64,000 nt of DNA from Solibacteraceae bacterium (GTDB lineage Bacteria > Acidobacteriota > Terriglobia > Bryobacterales > Bryobacteraceae): the NCBI GenBank assembly GCA_026984795.1, contig JALSRK010000024.1:124001-188000 (forward strand). The letters are read 5' to 3'. The notes under the pieces are model-generated. The model was not told where the DNA came from and did no database searches. It saw only the letters and a list, made by a program, of their open reading frames with translations. This document shows, in pieces, positions 26,700-34,600 of this stretch (the stretch's first letter is position 1; every line of letters begins with the position of its first letter). The translations under genes and the position numbers were made by a program.

Positions 26700-27769
26700 A
26701 AGATCGAGGCCTTGATGCGCAGATACTTCTTGGGGTTCTTCCGGAACTCCTTCAGGAACTCGTTCAGCTCGTAACTGGCCCCGTTGAGCGACTCGTAGAG
26801 CTGCGGGTTCACCAGGAGCTGGCCGAGCGTGCCCTCGCCAGAGTTCACCTTCTCCAGCGTGGTGTCCAGGCGCTCGACCACGCTGGCCACCCGGTTGTGG
26901 AGTTGTTCGTCTTTGAGCAGCTTGCCCACCGTGCCCTTGCCGGCGTTCACATCGGCCATGATCTGGTGCAGCTCCTGGGCGGTGGCCCGGATATCGGCAT
27001 AGAGCGCTTCGTCCTTCAACAGTTTCCCGGCCGTTCCCTCTCCCTTCTCCACCCCGGCGATGATGGCATCGATCCTGGTGATCGCGTCGCGCAGCTCGTC
27101 ATAGAGGGCCGGATCGTTGATCAGCTTGCCCACCGTTCCCTCGGTCCGATTGAGCGCCGCGGTCAATTTGTGCGCCTCGGCGACCGTTCCGGTGAGCTGC
27201 TCGTAGAGCGCATCGTCGGTGAGCAGCTTCCCAACGCTGCCGCGGCCCACTTCTACTTCGGAAATGATGGCGTCCACACGGCGCAGAATGCTGCGCAACG
27301 AGTCGAGTGTGGCGTACCCCTCAGCCACCAGATCCTCGAACGCGCGGACATCCCGGGCCGCGATCTCACCGCCCGGCTCGATCGGCGTCTTGCCGCGGCC
27401 TTTCTTGATATTGATGAACTTGGTGCCGAGCACGTTCTCGGAAGCCACCAGCGCTTCGGAATCCGACGGGATCTGGGAGATGAACTCCTTGTCGATGCTC
27501 AGTGTGACCCGGATGGCCCGGTTCGGCCGCGTCTCGCCGGAAAGTTCCACCTCCTTGACGCTTCCGATCAGCACCCCATTCAGCCGGACCGGAGACCCCG
27601 GGTTGATGCCGACGGCGTCGTCCAGGTAGGTGTAAGCGATCACGCTCTCGCCGAACAGCTTCCGCTCGCCGGTCATCAGGAAGATGAGCACGGCGATGAG
27701 CGCGAGCGCGAAGATCGCCATCAGCCCGACTTTGAGCTGCGCCCACCGAACTTTCTCTTTCGAAGGCAT
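26696..27769 (-). CDS. mlaD: MlaD-type MCE domain protein (lipid transport substrate-binding subunit)
   Basis: A 357-residue protein with one N-terminal membrane anchor (LKVGLMAIFALALIAVLIFLM), an MCE domain (AYTYLDDAVGINPGSPVRLNGVLIGSVKEVEL), and then a long C-terminal region made of four or five repeats of a motif like GKGTVGKLLKDEALY spaced about 38-46 residues apart. MCE subunits form a hexameric channel that carries phospholipid between the membranes with MlaE/MlaF. The repeat tail is much longer than in E. coli MlaD and may extend a periplasmic tunnel. It follows mlaF by 18 bases. Confidence 0.92.
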   Translation of the reverse strand: MPSKEKVRWAQLKVGLMAIFALALIAVLIFLMTGERKLFGESVIAYTYLDDAVGINPGSPVRLNGVLIGSVKEVELSGETRPNRAIRVTLSIDKEFISQIPSDSEALVASENVLGTKFINIKKGRGKTPIEPGGEIAARDVRAFEDLVAEGYATLDSLRSILRRVDAIISEVEVGRGSVGKLLTDDALYEQLTGTVAEAHKLTAALNRTEGTVGKLINDPALYDELRDAITRIDAIIAGVEKGEGTAGKLLKDEALYADIRATAQELHQIMADVNAGKGTVGKLLKDEQLHNRVASVVERLDTTLEKVNSGEGTLGQLLVNPQLYESLNGASYELNEFLKEFRKNPKKYLRIKASIF

Positions 27770-27787
27770 TCTGTTACCTGCCGTTCT

Positions 27788-28624
27788 CTATCCGCCGACG
27801 CTCCGCAAGAACTTCCGGACATAGGAGTCGGCGGATGCTTCCAACTCCTGTTGCGTTCCCTCGAAGACGAGTTTTCCCTGGCGCAGAACCATGAACCGCG
27901 TCGGGGGCCCGGCGGCGCCGGCTCCGGAGGTCGCGCGCTCCAGCCGTCCCGTTACCTGATTGTATCGATATTTGGCCAGTAGATTGCCATCCTGATACCG
28001 GTGGGTCACCATCACCGTAGTCGTGTTCTTGGTATCGCGTTCCTTGATGATGAAGCCCATGATCGTGTGGGCGGTGATCGGGTCCAGCCCGGCCGTCGGC
28101 GAATCGTACAACACCAGGGGCGGCTCGGTTACGTTGGCGCGGGCGATCCCTACGCGCCGGCGCATGCCGCCGGAAAGCTCGCTCGGGAACTTGTCCAAAG
28201 TGCGTTCCAATTCGACGAGGCGCAATGCTTCCACCACCCGCCGGTGCACCTCTTCGGGCGGGTAGTGAGCCCCGGGCTGGTTCACCAGCGGGTAGGCGAC
28301 GTTCTCCTCGATGGTCAACGAATCGAACAAGCCACCTTCCTGAAACAGGATCCCCACCTTGGCCCGGAGATGGAACAGTTCTTTCTCGGTCATGCCGGTG
28401 ATCTCCTCCCCGAACAGGTGCACCCGGCCCGCGTCAGGCTTCAGCAACCCGACCGCCGTTTTCAGCAGGACCGTCTTCCCACTACCGGCGGCGCCCATGA
28501 TGACGCAGGAGTGTCCCGCCGACAAAGCGAACGAGATTCCATCGAGCGCCGGCCGGTCGCCTTCGGGAAACTGCAGAAGCACGTCTTCGAACTCCAGGAC
28601 GGTTTCCGCGTGAGTCTCCGGCAT
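27788..28624 (-). CDS. mlaF: MlaF-type ABC transporter ATPase
   Basis: A 278-residue ATPase from ATG 28624 (a TTG at 28645 is the alternative start). Walker A is GAAGSGKT, the Q-loop is in LFQEGGLFDSLTI, the signature is LSGGMRRR, and the Walker B/D-loop region reads LVLYDSPTAGLDP, followed by the switch His in VTHRY. It powers the Mla/MCE lipid transporter with the adjacent permease and MCE subunit. The residue after the Walker B aspartate is serine instead of the usual catalytic glutamate, which deserves comparison with close homologues. It is preceded by mlaE with a 7-base gap. Confidence 0.92.
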   Translation of the reverse strand: MPETHAETVLEFEDVLLQFPEGDRPALDGISFALSAGHSCVIMGAAGSGKTVLLKTAVGLLKPDAGRVHLFGEEITGMTEKELFHLRAKVGILFQEGGLFDSLTIEENVAYPLVNQPGAHYPPEEVHRRVVEALRLVELERTLDKFPSELSGGMRRRVGIARANVTEPPLVLYDSPTAGLDPITAHTIMGFIIKERDTKNTTTVMVTHRYQDGNLLAKYRYNQVTGRLERATSGAGAAGPPTRFMVLRQGKLVFEGTQQELEASADSYVRKFLRSVGG

Positions 28625-28631
28625 TTGCGGG

Positions 28632-29390
28632 CTACAGGCTGACAAACAGTTTTCCGATGAAGAAGGTCAAGACGAAGATCCACACCGACGAGACCACCAC
28701 CGCCCGCGTGGTGGCCAGGCCCACGCCCTGGGTGCCGCCGGTCGTGCGGATCCCGTAGAAACAGCCCACCAGCGAGATCACGACGGCGAAGACGAAAGGT
28801 TTCAACAACCCCTGGGCGATATCGTTGTACTCGAGGGCGCGCCAGGCGCTGCTCCAGTACTGGGTGGCCGTCGTCAGCTTCAGCAGCGGGCAGGCAACCA
28901 GGTACCCGCCGATCATACCGATGAAGTCGGCGATCACCACCAGCAGCGGGAGCACGATGCACATGGCGATGAGGCGGGGGGTGACGAGCTTCTGGATGGG
29001 ATCGGTGCCGAGGGCTCGCATGGCGTCGATCTGCTCGGTCACCTTCATGGAGCCCAATTCGCTGGCGATGCCGCTGGCGTTGCGCCCGGCCACCAGGAGC
29101 GCCGAAAGCACGGGTCCCATTTCGCGGACCAAAGAAATCGATACGATCTGGCCCACCGTACTCGCCGCCCCATACTGGTTCAGCGCCCGGGACATCTGCA
29201 GCGCCATGATCGCGCCGGTGAAAAACCCCGTCAGGGCCACGATCGGCAGGCTACCCACGCCGATCAGGTCCATCTGCAGCGAGATGTCATCGAAATAGTG
29301 CGGCTTGCGGAAGATGTTTCGGAACGCCCGTCCAGCAAGGAGGAAAAACTCTTGAAAGGCGAGGACTGGTGGCTTGAGGAAATCGAGCAA
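28632..29390 (-). CDS. mlaE: MlaE-type ABC transporter permease
   Basis: A 252-residue membrane protein starting with TTG. It has the MlaE/DUF140 signature: an N-terminal amphipathic helix, VGSLPIVALTGFFTGAIMALQ, the conserved REMGPVLSALLVAGRNASGIASELGSM block (interaction with the ATPase), EQIDAMRALGTDP and five or so membrane helices ending in VWIFVLTFFIGKLF. It forms the inner-membrane core of the Mla/MCE lipid transporter. First gene of the leftward mlaE-mlaF-mlaD-chbG-osmC run; 63 bases separate it from the divergent P1 peptidase. Confidence 0.93.
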   Translation of the reverse strand: MLDFLKPPVLAFQEFFLLAGRAFRNIFRKPHYFDDISLQMDLIGVGSLPIVALTGFFTGAIMALQMSRALNQYGAASTVGQIVSISLVREMGPVLSALLVAGRNASGIASELGSMKVTEQIDAMRALGTDPIQKLVTPRLIAMCIVLPLLVVIADFIGMIGGYLVACPLLKLTTATQYWSSAWRALEYNDIAQGLLKPFVFAVVISLVGCFYGIRTTGGTQGVGLATTRAVVVSSVWIFVLTFFIGKLFVSL

Positions 29391-29453
29391 TCCGGTCTTC
29401 CCTCGTCACCCAAGATGCTACCATAGTGCCGCATCGGGGCGGACCGAGACACG

Positions 29454-30413
29454 ATGAAAGGGCTCACCGACATTCCCGGAATCCTCGTGGGCCACGCCTC
29501 GGATCTCGAAGGCCTCACCGGATGCACGGCGATCCTGTGCCCCGAAGGCGCAACCGCCGGTTGCGACGTGCGCGGAGCCGCGGTGGGGACGGAAGAGTTC
29601 GGCCTGCTCTCGCCGCTTCACCTGACGGAGCGCATCCACGGAGTCTGCCTCGCCGGAGGAAGCGCCTTTGGTCTCGAGGCCGTCTCCGGCGTCCGCCGCT
29701 TCCTGGAAAAGAAAGGCATCGGTTATCCGACCGGAGCCGCCCGGGTGCCGCTGGTCGCCGGGGCGATCCTCTACGATCTCGCGATCGGCCGAGCTGAAGC
29801 GCGGCCGACCCGGGAAATGGGTGAGCGGGCCGCCGCCGCCGCATCCGACGAGGCTGTCGAGGAGGGGGCCGTGGGGGCAGGGACCGGCGCCACGGTCGGG
29901 AAACTCTTCGGCATGGCGCAGGCGATGAAGTCGGGCGTCGGCTCGGCGTCGGTGAAGCTGGAAGGCCCCCTCGCCCCCGGCCGGGTGGCGGCGCTGGCGG
30001 TCGTCAACGCCTTCGGCGACGTCCGCGATCCAGCAACCGGCAAACTCGTGGCCGGAGCGCGCAAGGCCCCGGACAGCATCGAACTCGCTGACACCGCCGG
30101 GCAGATGCTCACGGGTGCGGGCGCCCACCCGTTCGGCCGGAACACGACGCTCGCCGTGGTGGCGACCAACGTGCGGTTGAGCAAGCCCGAAGCCGCCCAA
30201 TTGGCGCGCCTGGCTTCGGCCGGCATGGCGAGGGCGCTATCGCCGGCCTGGACCACCCTGGACGGTGACGTGGTCATCGCGCTTTCCTCCGGCACTGAGA
30301 AAGCACCGCTCGACTCCCTCGGCGCGGCCGCGGCTGAGGCCCTCGTCCGCGCGATCGTACGCGCGGTCCGCCACGCCCCGACGCTCGGCGGTCTGCCCGG
30401 GCTGGCTCGCTGA
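29454..30413 (+). CDS. P1 family (DmpA-like) N-terminal nucleophile aminopeptidase
   Basis: A 319-residue protein with the DmpA/BapA layout: LTDIPGILVGHASDLEGLTGCTAIL at the start, GVCLAGGSAFGLEAVSGVRRFLE, VPLVAGAILYDLAIG, GAVGAGTGATVGKLFG and the autoproteolysis region GRNTTLAVVATN, where the Thr after Asn (in place of the Ser used by DmpA) is probably the N-terminal nucleophile generated by self-cleavage. Members remove N-terminal residues from small peptides, including D- or beta-amino acid substrates. No signal peptide, so cytoplasmic. A hairpin-terminator follows the gene. Confidence 0.92.
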   Translation: MKGLTDIPGILVGHASDLEGLTGCTAILCPEGATAGCDVRGAAVGTEEFGLLSPLHLTERIHGVCLAGGSAFGLEAVSGVRRFLEKKGIGYPTGAARVPLVAGAILYDLAIGRAEARPTREMGERAAAAASDEAVEEGAVGAGTGATVGKLFGMAQAMKSGVGSASVKLEGPLAPGRVAALAVVNAFGDVRDPATGKLVAGARKAPDSIELADTAGQMLTGAGAHPFGRNTTLAVVATNVRLSKPEAAQLARLASAGMARALSPAWTTLDGDVVIALSSGTEKAPLDSLGAAAAEALVRAIVRAVRHAPTLGGLPGLAR

Positions 30414-30501
30414 AGCCCTGTCCCCAACGCTTCTGCGCCGAGGGCCGCCTCCCTAATCCCCTCCAAGGTGCGCCAAACCGGCCCCGCAGCGACCATAGGG
30501 C

Positions 30502-30545
30502 CTCCGGAACCGCAAAAAAAGCGGCTTCGGAGCACTTTTCTCTTT
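30502..30545 (+). terminator. Rho-independent terminator after the P1 peptidase gene
   Basis: A 12-pair stem (30502-30513 with 30521-30532; one G-U and one A-C) closes an A7 loop and is followed by a T-rich tract (CACTTTTCTCTTT). It lies 90 bases after the peptidase stop and directly before the HU promoter. Confidence 0.6.
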
Positions 30546-30572
30546 ACAGGCGCGGCGCGGATCTTTTATCAT
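30543..30572 (+). promoter_or_regulatory. Sigma-70-type promoter of the HU gene
   Basis: TTTACA (30543-30548) and TATCAT (30567-30572) with an 18-base spacer. Transcription from about 30579 would leave a leader of roughly 145 bases before the HU ATG; nothing else recognisable lies in that leader. Confidence 0.6.
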
Positions 30573-30725
30573 TAATCAGCCGCATACCCGGAGCGAGGGT
30601 GTTCCGGGGCTGACGAGCGTTGGAACGGCCGACGGATGCCGAGGGCCGCCTCCAGCGCGGCGATGCGGATCAGTGCCCGCCCCGACGAGGGGAGGGCGAG
30701 ATTTCATTGGGAGACAGATCGAACT

Positions 30726-31037
30726 ATGGCAACGACCAAGAAGAAAATGACGCAGACGGAGTTCGTGAAGAAGATCGCCGAGGTCGGCGGTGTCACGAAC
30801 AAGGTGGCGAAAGAGATCATTCAGGCTTACGCGGACGTCGCAATCGCCGAAACCAAAAGGCATGGAGTCTTCGTTCTGCCCGGGATCGGCCGCCTGAAGA
30901 AGGTGGAGCGGAAAGCCCGTATCGGCCGCAATCCGCAAACGGGCGAGAAGATCCGGATCCCGGCCAAGAAGGTCGTGAAATTCACGGTCTCGAAGGCTTG
31001 CAAGGAGGCCATCGTGCCGCCGCGGAAGAGGAAATAG
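30726..31037 (+). CDS. HU family DNA-binding protein
   Basis: A 103-residue histone-like protein from ATG 30726 (GGGAG about 10 bases upstream). MTQTEFVKKIAEVGGVTNKVAKEIIQAYADVAIAETKRHG forms the dimerisation helices, VFVLPGIGRLKKVERKARIGRNPQTGEKIRIPAKKVVKF is the beta-arm with the RNPQTG tip that intercalates DNA, and a short basic tail RKRK ends it. It bends and compacts DNA in the nucleoid. It has its own promoter and a good terminator, as expected for an abundant protein. Confidence 0.95.
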   Translation: MATTKKKMTQTEFVKKIAEVGGVTNKVAKEIIQAYADVAIAETKRHGVFVLPGIGRLKKVERKARIGRNPQTGEKIRIPAKKVVKFTVSKACKEAIVPPRKRK

Positions 31038-31071
31038 CGGCGGCCGGCCAGGACGAAGACGGAAATAGAAA

Positions 31072-31100
31072 CCCCGCGAGACTCGCTCGCGGGGTTTCTT
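31072..31100 (+). terminator. Rho-independent terminator of the HU gene
   Basis: A perfect nine-pair stem CCCCGCGAG/CTCGCGGGG with an ACTCG loop and a TTTCTT tail, 34 bases after the HU stop. Confidence 0.88.
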
Positions 31101-31147
31101 CGTTTCGGGATACGGCGCCCGCTCGAATCAGCGACGCGGCTGAAGCC

Positions 31148-31321
31148 TCAGGCCTGCTTCTTCTCGGCCTCGTCCGGCTTCTCGTCACCTTTGAGAGCGG
31201 TCTTGAAATTGCGGATTCCTTCTCCCAGCCCTTTGGCCACCTCGGGGATCTTGCGCCCGCCGAACAGTAGGACGGCGATTCCCAAGATGACGAGGAGTTC
31301 CGGCAAGCCAATCGATCTCAT
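31148..31321 (-). CDS. tatA: Twin-arginine translocase subunit TatA/TatE
   Basis: A short 57-residue gene preceded by AAGGAGG. The protein begins with one membrane helix ([17 protein letters not shown]), then the TatA hinge and amphipathic helix [21 protein letters not shown] and a charged tail ([14 protein letters not shown]). TatA oligomers form the protein-conducting pore for folded proteins bearing twin-arginine signals. tatB and tatC are not nearby. The gene is convergent with HU across the HU terminator. Confidence 0.93.
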   Translation of the reverse strand: MRSIGLPELLVILGIAVLLFGGRKIPEVAKGLGEGIRNFKTALKGDEKPDEAEKKQA

Positions 31322-31441
31322 GCGGCCTCCTTGAAGACACCTTCATTGTAGGGATCCACTCGGAGCGGCGTCAAGCGCCGCGGCAGCCGCCCGTAGGCCC
31401 GCCAACCTTCCCGCCTACCCGGGCCGGCTCCTCTCAAATGC

Positions 31442-31447
31442 TATGCT
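31442..31447 (+). promoter_or_regulatory. -10 element (TATGCT) for a probably leaderless DUF2007 mRNA
   Basis: TATGCT ends six bases before the ATG at 31454, the same spacing as the TATAAT before the receptor gene at 18990. No Shine-Dalgarno sequence fits between them. Confidence 0.4.
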
Positions 31448-31453
31448 CGGTGT

Positions 31454-31957
31454 ATGAGCAGCGGGGAGGAACTCGTCACCGTCTACCGTTCGGCCGATCC
31501 CTCGGCTGCCGAGGAGGCGCAGGAGGTCCGGGAGATGCTCGAGGAAGCCGGCTTGTCGCCGGTCATTGTCAACGACTCGGCCCCCGGCGTCCCCCTGGGA
31601 GCCGTTGAAGTCCGGGTACCCTCCGGGCAGGCCGCCAAGGCCGAAGAGATCATCCGCACGGCTGAGGAAACGCTTCCCGAGAAAGGCGAAGAAGGCGACG
31701 CCTCCCACGATCTGGATCCGGTGCCGATCTTCAGCGCGCTCGGCGCCACCGCCGAGGTCGAAGCGCTGGGCGTCCGCAGCGTGCTCGAGGCCAATGGGAT
31801 CCCCACCGTCTTCGTGAGTCCGCCACAGTATCCGAACCTTCGCTTCGTCGTCAAAGTGCCGCGGAAATACGCCGATCTCGCCCGCAAGATTCTTGCCGAG
31901 GCCGAAGCCGCCGGCCCGCAAGCAGCCGAGGAAGCCGAGCGCGCCGGCGAAGAGTGA
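31454..31957 (+). CDS. Putative signal-transducing protein with two DUF2007-like repeats
   Basis: A 167-residue acidic cytoplasmic protein. Two similar halves are visible: LVTVYRSADPSAAEEAQEVREMLEEAGLSPVIVND...VEVRVPSGQAAKAEEIIRTAEE and VPIFSALGATAEVEALGVRSVLEANGIPTVFVS...FVVKVPRKYADLARKILAEAEA. This is the beta-alpha-beta fold of DUF2007, distantly like PII and ACT folds. The tail is Glu/Ala-rich. No ligand or partner is suggested by the neighbours. Its stop is 7 bases from the end of convergent comEC. Confidence 0.78.
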   Translation: MSSGEELVTVYRSADPSAAEEAQEVREMLEEAGLSPVIVNDSAPGVPLGAVEVRVPSGQAAKAEEIIRTAEETLPEKGEEGDASHDLDPVPIFSALGATAEVEALGVRSVLEANGIPTVFVSPPQYPNLRFVVKVPRKYADLARKILAEAEAAGPQAAEEAERAGEE

Positions 31958-31964
31958 TTCGGAC

Positions 31965-34496
31965 TCAGCGCCGCGGGCGGCTCCTGCGGATTCGGGCGGC
32001 GCCAAGGGGAGGCCACCGGACCGGCTCCGCCCAGACCCTCCAGCCGTCGGTACGGAACGTCACCAGCCCGTTCCAGCCCGTGCTGAACGTCATCACTCTC
32101 GCCTCGGCCAGCCTCTCCACGACGGCGGCGGCGGGGAATCCGTAGGGATTGGCGTAGCCGGCTGAAACGGCGGCCATGGCCGGGCGCACGGCCCGGAGCA
32201 GGCCGGCGCGTGTCGAAGTGTCGCTGCCGTGATGAGGCACTTTGAGCACCGCCGCCCGGGGCGCCCCGGCCGAGACGATCTCCCTCTCGGCGGCCTCGAT
32301 GTCGCCCGTCAGGAGGAATCCGCGCCGCCCGAAACGGATGTGCAGCACCAGCGAGTCGTCATTGTCCGCTTCCGGGCCGCCGGCACGACCGGGAACCGGG
32401 GCCAGCACCTGCACCTCGGAGCCCCCGTAGCGAAACCGGTCACCGGCTCGCCGCCGGAACACGTTCACCCCGAGACTCCTGGCTTGGGCTTCCAGGGAAG
32501 CGGTGGCCGGATCGCGAGCGGCCGCACTCAGCCAAAGCTCCCTCGGGCGGAACAGCCGCATCAATGCCGGCAGACCCCCGATGTGATCCCGGTGGCCGTG
32601 AGTAGAAACGATCACGTCCAGCCGCCGGATCGACCGCGACCACAGGTACGGCGCCACCACATCGGCTCCAGCATCGAACACCGGCCCTCCGCCGGCCGAA
32701 AGGCGCAGCGCCCCCCCGTCGACCACGGCTGTCCGTCCATCGGGAAACACCACGAGGAGACTCTCGGCTTGCCCGACGTCGATCATCGTGAGCTCCAGCG
32801 TCCCGGTTTCTACCTGGGGCGGAAACGGATGAACCAACAGCAAACCAAGCAAGGGCCCCGGGACCACGCAGCCCACCCACCACCGGCGGCCCCCGTGGCG
32901 GATCGATACCGCCGCCGCCGCCAAGGCGATCAGGAACCCGGCCGACAACCACAGCGGCGGGGGAGGAACCCTCCAAGAGGATCCCCACCGGGCGAGCGTG
33001 TCCACGGCCCACAAGGCGATTCCGGCGGCCCTCGCAGCCACCGATGCCACCGCCGCCGAACCCGTGACGACGGCCGCCAGGCCGGCCTGCAGAGCGGCCG
33101 ACATGGCCAGAACGACGATAGGGTTGGCGGCTATGCCGCTCCAGGAGAAGCGCTGGAAGTAGGCGACCATCGCCCAGGCGAGGGCGGCCTGGATCACCGC
33201 TGAAATCAACGTCAACTCGAAGACGTGCACCACCGCGCGCAACAGAACCCCGAGGACCACACCCCAAAGCCGCCGCCTGCCGCCCAGCCAGAGCGCCGCC
33301 GTCTCCGCCACCAGCCGGAATTCTACGCGCCGGCGCTGGATCTCCGGGGGCAGGCCCGGATCCCGCTCCTCGTCGGAGAGTCCCCGCAGAGCTGCCACGA
33401 CCGGGCGGGTGGTCCGTTCCAACAGCGGCAGCCCCCAAGCGCCGATCACCCCCACCGCCAGGAAGGAAAGGTGGAAGCTGGCGTCGAAAAGCTGTTCCGG
33501 GTCCGCCAGGAGAAACACAAGAGCGACTACCGCGAGCAGGTTCAACAGCCGCGGCCGGCGGAAAAACCACGAGCCGATCAAGAACAGCGTCAACCCGCCC
33601 GCGGCCCGCACGACAGGCAGCCGGCCGCCCGTCAAGAGTGCATACCCCCATGCCGCACCAGAGGCCGCCAAGGCCTTCCAGCCTCTCGAGACCCCGAGAA
33701 CGCGCAGCAGGAAGTGAACCAGCCCGGCGAGGATGGTCAGGTGCAAGCCGGAAACCACCAGGGTGTGATAGGTCCCCGTCTCCCGGAAGCGCTCCCGCCA
33801 CGCCCCGTCCAAGGCAGCCGAGTCGCCGAGAAGCGCGGTCGCCAGCAGTTTGGCCGCTTCCGGGTGATCCCGGAATACCTGCCGGAGCCGCCGCAAAGCC
33901 GCTCTCCGGGCCCCGTGTACAAGCCCCCGGAACGGCGAACCACAGTGTCCGGCGAGCAACTTCACGTCGGAAGACCGGCTGACGCTGATCGTCCAATAGA
34001 TTTTGCGGCGCTCCAGATACCGCTGATAGTCGAAGGCGCCGGGATTCAGGAACCCGCGGGGACGCCGGACCCTACCGGTGATATCCACGCGCTGCCCGTA
34101 ACGAAGCTCCGGCCCGGGCCCGGGATTCGTCTGGAAGACGCGCACCAGGGCCCGGGCGCCGGGCGCGAGCTCGGCGATGAATTCATACCGGCCGGCGGCG
34201 GCCTGTGCCGGCTCCACGACGCATCCCTCGATGACGACCCTCTCACGCGGCCCCGCGTCGATGGCGGGGACCGGACGCCGGCTTTCGACAAACGTCCGGC
34301 CGGCCCCCGCCGCCACGATCAGCAGCAACACGCACAGGCGCTGCAACCACGGCCGAGCCGCCCGGCGGCTCACCACGGCTAGAACTCCGAACCCGCAAGC
34401 GGCGCTGAGCACCTCGCCCGGGCGCACCAGCCCGGCGTGGGCAAGAAGGATGCCGGCGGCCAATGCGCCGGCCGGCCAGAGCATCGGCTCCCGCAC
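31965..34496 (-). CDS. comEC: ComEC/Rec2 competence channel protein
   Basis: An 843-residue inner-membrane protein with the full ComEC layout: N-terminal membrane helices, a soluble DUF4131/OB-like region (RVDITGRVRRPRGFLNPGAFDYQRYLERR), the Competence domain (AKLLATALLGDSAALDGAWRERFRETGTYHTLVVSGLHLTI), several more helices, and a C-terminal metallo-beta-lactamase domain with STHGHRDHIGG and VPHHGSDTS. It passes transforming single-stranded DNA across the inner membrane, and the MBL domain may degrade the second strand. No other competence genes are nearby, so natural transformation is possible but not shown. Confidence 0.95.
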   Translation of the reverse strand: MREPMLWPAGALAAGILLAHAGLVRPGEVLSAACGFGVLAVVSRRAARPWLQRLCVLLLIVAAGAGRTFVESRRPVPAIDAGPRERVVIEGCVVEPAQAAAGRYEFIAELAPGARALVRVFQTNPGPGPELRYGQRVDITGRVRRPRGFLNPGAFDYQRYLERRKIYWTISVSRSSDVKLLAGHCGSPFRGLVHGARRAALRRLRQVFRDHPEAAKLLATALLGDSAALDGAWRERFRETGTYHTLVVSGLHLTILAGLVHFLLRVLGVSRGWKALAASGAAWGYALLTGGRLPVVRAAGGLTLFLIGSWFFRRPRLLNLLAVVALVFLLADPEQLFDASFHLSFLAVGVIGAWGLPLLERTTRPVVAALRGLSDEERDPGLPPEIQRRRVEFRLVAETAALWLGGRRRLWGVVLGVLLRAVVHVFELTLISAVIQAALAWAMVAYFQRFSWSGIAANPIVVLAMSAALQAGLAAVVTGSAAVASVAARAAGIALWAVDTLARWGSSWRVPPPPLWLSAGFLIALAAAAVSIRHGGRRWWVGCVVPGPLLGLLLVHPFPPQVETGTLELTMIDVGQAESLLVVFPDGRTAVVDGGALRLSAGGGPVFDAGADVVAPYLWSRSIRRLDVIVSTHGHRDHIGGLPALMRLFRPRELWLSAAARDPATASLEAQARSLGVNVFRRRAGDRFRYGGSEVQVLAPVPGRAGGPEADNDDSLVLHIRFGRRGFLLTGDIEAAEREIVSAGAPRAAVLKVPHHGSDTSTRAGLLRAVRPAMAAVSAGYANPYGFPAAAVVERLAEARVMTFSTGWNGLVTFRTDGWRVWAEPVRWPPLGAARIRRSRPRR

Positions 34497-34563
34497 TCGA
34501 GCCTCCCTCTTATGAAAGTGGCGGGGCCGGAGCGGAATTCTCCCTCGGACGCGGCGCCCGGCC

Positions 34564-34592
34564 TTCGAACCACCGGGAGCTCCTTTTATACT
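34564..34592 (+). promoter_or_regulatory. Possible promoter of the TPR lipoprotein-like gene
   Basis: TTCGAA (34564-34569) and TATACT (34587-34592) with a 17-base spacer. The -10 element ends eight bases before the GTG start, so the transcript would be nearly leaderless. Confidence 0.45.
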
Positions 34593-34600
34593 GGTCGGTT

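Noticed and set aside
30414-30725. tRNA-Sec or other tRNA gene in the HU upstream region
   Set aside because: No acceptor stem with a T-loop GTTCRA pattern could be fitted here or in the other gaps inspected; I found no tRNA in the window.
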